Part shown: one piece after another, positions 1 through 5,213 of the stretch
Layout: each line of letters starts with the position of its first letter
Numbering within the stretch: position 1 is the first letter of the stretch
Assembly (NCBI GenBank): GCA_949077355.1
Contig: CARUQW010000027.1
Span: forward strand, 13,860 to 21,363
DNA: 7,504 nt
Direction: 5' to 3'
DNA from: an uncultured Clostridia bacterium
GTDB taxonomy: Bacteria > Bacillota > Clostridia > TANB77 > CAG-508
Position numbers and translations under genes: made by a program
The notes under the pieces: model-generated
What the model saw: only the letters and a program-made list of their open reading frames with translations
Databases searched by the model: none
What the model was told of the DNA's origin: nothing

Positions 1-68
1 TTCTTTTTTCTACAAAATAACTAGCAATTTAATAGATTTTATGATATATATAAATAAAGAGGTGTAAA
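1..68 (+). other. Leader upstream of the GGDEF-EAL gene
   Basis: This short AT-rich stretch holds no open reading frame. The ribosome binding site AGAGGTG at 58-64 sits 4 bases before the ATG at 69. A TATGAT at 40-45 could be a -10 box, but I see no matching -35 element at normal spacing, so no promoter is claimed. Confidence 0.4.
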
Positions 69-2312
69 ATGAATACGAAAAAACAAAATCAATATATAAA
101 AGAACAACCCTACAAATTGCATATATTATGGATTCTTGCTGTGTTTATTATTATGATTCTATTATCTATTTTTTATGTAGGATATATTAAAGACTTAAGC
201 TATCAACATGTATATCAAAACATAAAGGAACTAAGCGAGCAAACAGCAACTCAACTAAATCTATCTATTACAGATCAAAAAAGTTTTGTAGAAATAATGG
301 TAGAATCGATTGACAGAGGATATTTTAAAACAGAAGAGGAAATTTTCGAACGATACCAAGAAGATTTAGAAGCTTATCACTTTACAAGACTTGTTATCTT
401 AGACAAACAAGGAAATGGAATAACAAGCGATGGACATCAAGTAAGAAATTATGCTAATATCGAAGAATTCTTTCAGCAAAAAGATGAAGTTTATCTATCT
501 GAAAACAGACCAAGCACAGTTAGCAATAATCAAGTAAATATCTATTCAAAAGTATTCCAACTAAACGAGGAAGAAAAAGTTCTAATGGCAACAATTAACA
601 CATCTGATTACAAAGATATTTTGTTAAGAAGATTATTTGGAAAAGGTGGAACTTACCTAATCAACAACAATGGAACGGTATTAATCGATTCTTTTGGCAA
701 CATAAAAGCAGACAATGCTAATTTATATGAATACATAAAAAATAGATATACACCAACAGCAGAAGAAGAAAAAGAAAAAATTGATGATATGGCTAGGGCA
801 ATTAAAAATAAGCAAATTGGTACTTTTGATGTAAAGTTAGGAACAGATACCTATTTTGTTCATTATGAAAAAGTCAATATCAATGATTGGTATGTGGTAA
901 CAACTGCATCTGATGATGTCATTGCAAATGAGTTAACTGCATTAATTATAAGTTCGATTGGACTTTGTCTTGTTATTAATTTGCTTTTAACCTTAATTGC
1001 CATTTATATTGATATTTCTAATCAAAAACAAAATCACAAATTATATAAAGTAGCTTATATAGACCCGATTACTTTACTTGGTAACGAAGTTTACTTCAAA
1101 GAAAATGGAAGTATTTATTTGCAAAAACAATCAGACAAAAATAAATATATTGTTACAGTTGATATTAATAAATTTAAAGCATTAAATAATCTTTATGGTT
1201 ATGGATTTTGTAATCAAATTTTAAAAATACTTGGGAAAAAATTAGCTGATTATGTTCCAACAGATAATATTACTTGTCGTATTTCAAATGATATTTTTGC
1301 TACTATATTTAGTTATAAAGGTGATATCCATAAATTGTTAGACACCTTATTTAAAGAACTTTGTAACTTAAAAATAGGAGATATGGATATTCATTTAAAT
1401 ATAGCAATCGGTGCTTATAAAGTTAAATTAAAAGATAGGGATATTAATAAGCTTTTGGATAAATCCTATATGGCAAGAGCTCAAATCAAAGGATTATACC
1501 ATAATAATTACTATTTATTTGATGAAAAACTAGAAAATGAATTAATGGAAGAACAAAAAATAGAATCTTGTATGGAAGAAGCATTAAGCAATCATGAATT
1601 TACTATTATCTATCAACCAAAAACATTTACTAGCAATGAAAAATTAGCAGGGGCAGAAGCATTAATTCGATGGCATAAAGATGGGGAAGTAATTCCACCA
1701 AGCAAATTTATCCCGTTATTTGAAAAAAATAAATTCATTATAAAATTAGACTTATATATCTTTGAACAGGTTTGTAAGGATTTGGCTGTATGGCGTGAGA
1801 AATATCAGTATATGCCAACTGTTTCAATTAATGTATCAAAAGAACATTTTGCTACTGAGAACTTTATTGACGAATATGTGAAAATCTGCAAAAGATATCA
1901 TATAGAACCAAGGAGTATTGATTTAGAAATCACAGAAAGTGCAACCATAGACCAAAATATTGATGTTTTAAAGGTATTACGCAACATAAAAGCGCAAGGA
2001 TTTATGATATCAATTGACGACTTTGGAACAGGCTATTCTTCTCTTAGTATGTTACAAAATATGCCAATTGATATTATAAAAATTGATAAAGTATTTGTTG
2101 ATAAAGCTGATTTACAAAGCAATAATAATATCATTAATTATATCATGTTTATTTCAAAACACTTAGGTGTGAAAACAATTGTAGAAGGAGTAGAAAACAA
2201 AGAACAAATGGAATTTGTAAAGGCAATTGGTTGCCATATTATACAAGGTTACTACTATTCAAAGCCAATTACCAAAGAAAAATTTGAAGAATATTTTATG
2301 AAAAATAAATAA
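69..2312 (+). CDS. Membrane-anchored Cache-GGDEF-EAL protein, probable c-di-GMP phosphodiesterase
   Basis: The 747-residue protein starts at ATG 69, just after AGAGGTG. It has a short N-terminal tail, a membrane helix at about 17-39, an extracytoplasmic Cache-like sensor at about 45-285, a second helix at about 286-313, a GGDEF domain at about 325-485 and an EAL domain at about 497-745. The GGDEF signature is SNDIF (406-410), so diguanylate cyclase activity is unlikely, although D365 of the metal-binding segment remains. The EAL domain keeps its expected metal and catalytic residues: E530 (EAL), N588, E620, D650-D651 in DDFGTG, K671, E706 and Q726 (QGY). From family knowledge this predicts hydrolysis of c-di-GMP to pGpG on the cytoplasmic face, controlled by an external ligand; the degenerate GGDEF domain may bind GTP as a regulator. 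The gene is intact, and its two CGG trinucleotides (676 and 1409) are both out of frame. The ligand cannot be inferred. Confidence 0.93.
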   Translation: MNTKKQNQYIKEQPYKLHILWILAVFIIMILLSIFYVGYIKDLSYQHVYQNIKELSEQTATQLNLSITDQKSFVEIMVESIDRGYFKTEEEIFERYQEDLEAYHFTRLVILDKQGNGITSDGHQVRNYANIEEFFQQKDEVYLSENRPSTVSNNQVNIYSKVFQLNEEEKVLMATINTSDYKDILLRRLFGKGGTYLINNNGTVLIDSFGNIKADNANLYEYIKNRYTPTAEEEKEKIDDMARAIKNKQIGTFDVKLGTDTYFVHYEKVNINDWYVVTTASDDVIANELTALIISSIGLCLVINLLLTLIAIYIDISNQKQNHKLYKVAYIDPITLLGNEVYFKENGSIYLQKQSDKNKYIVTVDINKFKALNNLYGYGFCNQILKILGKKLADYVPTDNITCRISNDIFATIFSYKGDIHKLLDTLFKELCNLKIGDMDIHLNIAIGAYKVKLKDRDINKLLDKSYMARAQIKGLYHNNYYLFDEKLENELMEEQKIESCMEEALSNHEFTIIYQPKTFTSNEKLAGAEALIRWHKDGEVIPPSKFIPLFEKNKFIIKLDLYIFEQVCKDLAVWREKYQYMPTVSINVSKEHFATENFIDEYVKICKRYHIEPRSIDLEITESATIDQNIDVLKVLRNIKAQGFMISIDDFGTGYSSLSMLQNMPIDIIKIDKVFVDKADLQSNNNIINYIMFISKHLGVKTIVEGVENKEQMEFVKAIGCHIIQGYYYSKPITKEKFEEYFMKNK

Positions 2313-2337
2313 AAAATAGCTTTCAAAATTTACATAA

Positions 2338-2367
2338 TTTCATATTATATATAAATGTAATATGAAA
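2338..2367 (+). repeat. Inverted repeat before spoVFB, with a sigma-K-like -10 element
   Basis: TTTCATATTA (2338-2347) and TAATATGAAA (2358-2367) are perfect 10-bp inverted arms around a 10-base loop. The right arm runs into the AAAGGAGG ribosome binding site (2365-2372). The left arm contains CATATTATA (2341-2349), which fits the mother-cell sigma-K -10 pattern CATAnnnTA. No convincing AC-type -35 element is visible at the usual distance. In Bacillus subtilis the spoVF operon is transcribed by sigma-K, so the match makes sense, but in DNA this AT-rich it could be chance. The repeat may instead be a weak hairpin or an operator. Confidence 0.35.
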
Positions 2368-2384
2368 GGAGGATTCAATAAGTT

Positions 2385-2965
2385 TTGGAAGTAAAAAATA
2401 AAAAAATAGGATTTGTATTAACTGGTTCCTTTTGTACCTTTAGTAAAACAATACCTAAAATGAAAGAATTAATTGATAAAGGAGCAGAAGTGATACCAGT
2501 TATGTCATATAACAGTTATTTGATGGACACAAAATTTGGAAAAGCATCTGATTTTATCAAACAAATTGAAAACATAACTGGAAAAAAAATAATTCATACA
2601 ATACAAGATGCAGAACCAATAGGACCAAAAAAAATGACAGATATTATGATTATTGCACCTTGTTCACGGAAATACTATGTCAAAGCTAGCTTGTGATATT
2701 ATCGATACGCCTGCTACTATGGCGGCAAAATCTCACTTAAGAAATCGGCTTTCCATTAGTTATTGCACCATCAACAAACAATGGGTTAAGTGGAAATGCA
2801 GAAAATTTAGGAAGATTATTAAATCGAAGAAATTATTATTTTGTACCATTCAGACAAGACAATCCAATTACCAAACCAAGGTCAATTGTCTTTGACTTTG
2901 AATTGTTAATTAAAACAATAGAATATGCTTTAGAGGGAGAACAAATTAGTCCCATTTTATTATAA
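2385..2965 (+). CDS. spoVFB: Dipicolinate synthase subunit B, read through two +1 shifts at CGG codons
   Basis: This is the flavoprotein-like B subunit of dipicolinate synthase, which with SpoVFA makes spore dipicolinic acid from a lysine-pathway intermediate in the mother cell. The start is TTG 2385, 12 bases after AAAGGAGG. The N-terminus shows IGFVLTGSFCTF, the flavoprotein nucleotide-binding start of the family, then GAEVIPVMSYN and AEPIGPKKMTDIMIIAP. Read conventionally, the frame ends at 2696 after 103 residues. Skipping one base in the in-frame CGG at 2667 gives APCSGNTMSKLACDI, the family's TGNxMSKLA motif. Skipping one base in the in-frame CGG at 2746 gives NGFPLVIAPSTNNGLSGNA, then FVPFRQDNPITKP, ending at TAA 2963. 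The result is 192 residues, against about 200 in Bacillus subtilis, and both sides of each shift match the family. No spoVFA lies next to it: the gene upstream is the GGDEF-EAL protein. A doubly frameshifted pseudogene is the alternative, made unlikely by the same rule recurring in other genes. Confidence 0.88.
2667..2669 (+). other. spoVFB: CGG +1 shift site 1 (spoVFB codon 95)
   Basis: The zero-frame reading is TGT TCA CGG AAA TAC and reaches a stop at 2694-2696. Reading TCA, dropping C2667, then GGA AAT ACT ATG restores the conserved SGNTMSK segment. The glycine produced aligns with the invariant glycine of the TGNSMSK motif in Bacillus subtilis SpoVFB (recalled, not searched). Confidence 0.85.
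2746..2748 (+). other. spoVFB: CGG +1 shift site 2 (spoVFB)
   Basis: In the frame entered at site 1 the reading is AGA AAT CGG CTT TCC. Dropping C2746 gives AAT GGC TTT CCA TTA GTT (N-G-F-P-L-V), followed by an uninterrupted family-like C-terminus to 2965. An out-of-frame CGG at 2723, inside ATG GCG GCA, lies 23 bases upstream and causes no shift. Confidence 0.82.
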
Positions 2966-2984
2966 TGATTGAATAGGAGCATGT

Positions 2985-3756
2985 ATGAAAAAAATTAATT
3001 TATGGAAAATATTTGCCTACCTCATTTTATATAGTTTTTTAGGTTGTATAATAGAAACTATATTTGGCATTTTAACAACTGGATTATGGCAATGTAGACA
3101 AAGTTTTTTATATGGACCATTTTTGCGGAATTTATGGAATAGGAGCCGTTATTCTAATTGTAAGCTGTCAGCATTTTGACAAAAACAATATTACCCTATT
3201 TTTAGGTGGATATGCAATAGGCTCTATTACGGAATATCTAACTAGTTTTTTAGTGGAAGTTATTATGCATGCAAAGTGGTGGGATTACAGCAACAATATT
3301 TTAAATGTAAATGGCAGAGTATGTTTACTTTATTCTGTATTTTGGGGAATTTTAACCATATTTTTAATAAGAAAGTTTAACCCTTTTATAGATACAATAC
3401 TAGATAAAATAGCTACTAAGTTATCACCTAAAATAGTGAAAATAGCACTTACCTTTATTGTTTTATTTTTATCATTAGATTGTTTACTTACTTGTTATGC
3501 GCAAGATATTTTTATAACAAGAATGGTAATCGAAAATAACATAGAAGTATATGATATTCAAAAAAGGGAAGAGAGGTATCAAAAATTACAAGAGAAGGAT
3601 TTTCTTATAAATTTTGTAAATAACCATTGGGATAATGAGAAGATGATACAAACCTTTCCTAATATGAAGATAGAAGATATACACAATAATATAATTTATT
3701 TAGATAGTTTATTACCAGAGATACAGCCTTATTATATAAAAATATTTGAAAAATAA
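2985..3756 (+). CDS. CmpB-type multi-pass membrane protein ('putative ABC transporter permease'), read through one +1 shift at CGG
   Basis: ATG 2985 follows AGGAG (2975-2979) and lies 19 bases after the spoVFB stop, so the two genes may be cotranscribed. Conventional reading ends at 3179 (64 residues); skipping one base in the in-frame CGG at 3126 gives 256 residues to TAA 3754. The protein has about five hydrophobic segments, a conserved first helix with YSFLGCIIETIF, then SFLYGPFLGIYGIGAV across the shift, FLGGYAIGSITEYLTSF and WWDYSNNILNVNGRVCLL. These are the hallmarks of the bacterial family called 'putative ABC transporter, type IV' (CmpB, PF06541). The charged C-terminal 90 or so residues look cytoplasmic or extracytoplasmic and are not recognised. 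Despite the family name there is no ATPase next to it, and the substrate and role are unknown. The out-of-frame CGG at 3230 (ATT ACG GAA) causes no break. Confidence 0.82.
3126..3128 (+). other. CGG +1 shift site 3 (CmpB-like gene codon 48)
   Basis: The zero-frame reading TTT TTG CGG AAT TTA leads to a stop at 3177-3179. Dropping C3126 gives TTT TTG GGA ATT TAT GGA ATA GGA (F-L-G-I-Y-G-I-G), the family's GPFxxIYGxGA segment. Removing one T upstream instead would give F-C-G-I-Y-G, so the sequence alone does not prove which base is skipped. The in-frame CGG is common to both readings. Confidence 0.8.
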
Positions 3757-3762
3757 AAATAC

Positions 3763-3774
3763 GAACATTTTTTC
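3763..3774 (+). promoter_or_regulatory. LexA-type SOS box 1
   Basis: GAACATTTTTTC matches 7 of 8 fixed positions of the Bacillota LexA core GAAC-N4-GTTC and is preceded by the extra consensus C. It lies just upstream of the -35 box of the LysM gene. Confidence 0.5.
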
Positions 3775-3783
3775 TAAAAAGTA

Positions 3784-3812
3784 TTGACAAAGAAAAAATG
3801 TTCGTTTATAAT
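3784..3812 (+). promoter_or_regulatory. Consensus sigma-A promoter of the LysM gene
   Basis: TTGACA (3784-3789), a 17-base spacer and TATAAT (3807-3812) form a perfect vegetative promoter. LexA-type box 2 fills much of the spacer and box 3 lies just downstream of the -10, so a bound repressor would block RNA polymerase. The strong promoter under tight repression suits a damage-inducible gene. Confidence 0.85.
3792..3803 (+). promoter_or_regulatory. LexA-type SOS box 2, in the promoter spacer
   Basis: GAAAAAATGTTC matches 7 of 8 core positions of GAAC-N4-GTTC and is followed by the extra consensus G. It is the exact inverted copy of box 1 and lies between the -35 and -10 hexamers. Confidence 0.55.
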
Positions 3813-3825
3813 TATCTCAACAAAC

Positions 3826-3837
3826 GAACAAAGTTTC
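3826..3837 (+). promoter_or_regulatory. LexA-type SOS box 3, downstream of the -10
   Basis: GAACAAAGTTTC, preceded by C, matches 7 of 8 core positions. It covers the early transcribed region, 14 to 25 bases after the TATAAT and just before the ribosome binding site at 3841-3848. Confidence 0.55.
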
Positions 3838-3858
3838 TAAAAAAGGAGATAATTATTC

Positions 3859-4158
3859 ATGAAAGTAAAAATAGTAAATAAAAAGAAATTTGTAAGAAGT
3901 TTAATTTTTTTATTAGCAATTATCACACTTATTTTATTAGGTGTTAATGGCACATATTCAAAAACAGAGGTAGCTTATAAAGAAGACTATATTGTTAAAG
4001 GGGATACATTATGGTCAATTGCTGAAAATGAGATTAAAACCAATGAATATTACAAAAATAAAGATATTCGAAAGGTTATGTATGAAATTAAGCAATTAAA
4101 TAAGATAGAAAGTGGAAATTTGAAAATAGGACAAAAAATAGTAATACCAAGTTTATAA
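3859..4158 (+). CDS. yneA: YneA-like SOS cell-division inhibitor: membrane anchor plus LysM
   Basis: The 99-residue protein starts at ATG 3859 behind AAAAGGAG (3841-3848). It has a basic N-terminus (residues 1-14), one membrane helix at about 15-31, a short linker, and one LysM domain at about 43-97 with YIVKGDTLWSIAEN at its start and LKIGQKIVIP at its end. The layout and size match Bacillus subtilis YneA (about 100 residues, helix then LysM), which is induced by DNA damage and delays septation from the outer face of the membrane. The three LexA-type boxes around its promoter independently support this role. In Bacillus subtilis yneA is divergent from lexA; no lexA lies here. A different small LysM wall-binding protein remains possible, but the promoter argues for SOS control. 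Confidence 0.75.
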   Translation: MKVKIVNKKKFVRSLIFLLAIITLILLGVNGTYSKTEVAYKEDYIVKGDTLWSIAENEIKTNEYYKNKDIRKVMYEIKQLNKIESGNLKIGQKIVIPSL

Positions 4159-4162
4159 AAAA

Positions 4163-4196
4163 GAAAAAGGTTAAATTTTTTCAATCCACCTTTTTC
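4163..4196 (-). terminator. Intrinsic terminator between convergent genes
   Basis: GAAAAAGGT (4163-4171) and ACCTTTTTC (4188-4196) form a 9-bp stem with a 16-base loop. Read on the minus strand, the stem is followed by six T (complement of 4157-4162), a good U-tract for ending the xerC transcript. It may also slow transcription coming from the LysM gene on the plus strand, where the tract is poorer. Confidence 0.55.
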
Positions 4197-4211
4197 CAAT
4201 ATCGATAAATT

Positions 4212-5195
4212 TTAAAAATCAGCTAATGGATTACTCTCAAATGCATTACGGACTTGTTCATCATTAACATGAGTATAAATTTCAGTAGTAGCAATACTTT
4301 CATGTCCTAGAACCTTTTGTAAAGCTCGAATATCAACTTGCCCATATTGATACATTAAAGTAGCAGCGGTATGACGTAATTTGTGAACAGAATACTTCCT
4401 TGTATCTAAACCTGCGGCTTGCAATTGTTTGGTAACAATATTTTCTACCGTTCGATTACTAATTCTCGTTCTTCTTTCACTTAAAAAAAGAGCCTTTTCT
4501 GAATATTTCTTATCATGCTTAATACCTTCTTTTGGTCGAACTGCTAAGTAATCAGCAATAGCATTCATACAAGCTTTATTTAAATAAATCGTTCTTTCTT
4601 TATTACCCTTACCAATTACATTCAACTTACATTCATCAAAATCAATGTCTTGAAGATTAATTCCTACTAATTCAGAAAGACGCATACCACAATTTAGAAA
4701 TAAAGTGATAATAGCATAATCTCTCTCACAATTTCTATTATCCTCATTGTAAGTAACATCGAGCAATTTTCTACTATCTTCTAAAGAAAGATATTTTGGC
4801 AATCTTCTATCTAATTTTGGTGTTTCTAAATCCAAAGCAGGATTTTCATCAATTAATTTTGCTTTTTTATTTAAATATTTAAAGAAAATACGAATCGTAG
4901 AAATCTTTCTAGCTCTTGTAGAGGCTTTGCTATGAAATTCACGTGTTAAGTAAGAAGTAAAAGCAAGAATATCGTCTAGTTGAATTTTCTTTATTGTTTC
5001 AATGGTAATGTCATTTATTTTAATTGCTTTTAATTCTGTTTCATCTGTCATATGAAAATGTAGTTTAATAAATCTTAAAAACATCATTAAATCATAATTA
5101 TATTCTTTAACACTATTCATTGATTTATTTAAACTAGTAATCGAATAATCTAAAAAAGAATTTAAAAATTCTGGGTTATCTTCTCGACTTATCAT
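4212..5195 (-). CDS. xerC: Xer-type tyrosine recombinase
   Basis: This 327-residue protein has an N-terminal SAM-like core-binding domain at about 8-115 and a tyrosine recombinase catalytic domain at about 135-318. All catalytic residues are visible: R172 (GMRLSEL), K196 (GKGNKER), H271 and R274 (HKLRHTAA), H298 (GHESI) and the nucleophile Y307 (EIYTHV). Such enzymes resolve chromosome dimers at dif sites or act as stand-alone integrases. The motif pattern and the absence of phage or transposon genes favour the chromosomal XerC/XerD role, but C and D types cannot be separated here, and 327 residues is slightly longer than usual (about 300). The ATG at 5195 follows AGAGGAAAGGA, which overlaps the GH30 stop, so the two genes are probably cotranscribed and translationally coupled. 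The only coding-strand CGG (4450-4448) is out of frame and the gene is intact. Confidence 0.88.
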   Translation of the reverse strand: MISREDNPEFLNSFLDYSITSLNKSMNSVKEYNYDLMMFLRFIKLHFHMTDETELKAIKINDITIETIKKIQLDDILAFTSYLTREFHSKASTRARKISTIRIFFKYLNKKAKLIDENPALDLETPKLDRRLPKYLSLEDSRKLLDVTYNEDNRNCERDYAIITLFLNCGMRLSELVGINLQDIDFDECKLNVIGKGNKERTIYLNKACMNAIADYLAVRPKEGIKHDKKYSEKALFLSERRTRISNRTVENIVTKQLQAAGLDTRKYSVHKLRHTAATLMYQYGQVDIRALQKVLGHESIATTEIYTHVNDEQVRNAFESNPLADF

Positions 5196-5213
5196 AAGTA
5201 TACATCCTTTCCT

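Larger units (their letters stand above)
3761..3805 (+). repeat. 15-bp perfect inverted repeat carrying LexA-type boxes 1 and 2
   Basis: ACGAACATTTTTTCT (3761-3775) and AGAAAAAATGTTCGT (3791-3805) are exact reverse complements around a 15-base loop that contains the -35 box. The repeat starts 5 bases after the CmpB-like stop codon. It may also form an mRNA hairpin ending the upstream transcript, but no clean U-tract follows it, so an operator role is preferred. Confidence 0.65.

Noticed and set aside
2653..2895. Separate 80-residue gene within spoVFB
   Set aside because: Its middle is the continuation of spoVFB between the two shifts; the ATG-like start and the tail are out-of-frame translation.
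2667..3128. CGG reassigned to another amino acid
   Set aside because: A plain sense reassignment would keep the frame, but the downstream sequence is in +1 at every site, so reassignment alone does not explain the data.
2385..3756. spoVFB and the CmpB-like gene as decayed pseudogenes
   Set aside because: There are no stops or indels other than the single-base shifts, all at in-frame CGG. Conserved motifs continue on both sides, and the same rule holds in GH30 on the other strand.
4212..5195. Xer-type recombinase as the integrase of a mobile element
   Set aside because: No attachment-site repeats, phage genes or excision genes are nearby, and composition and gene spacing match the neighbours.
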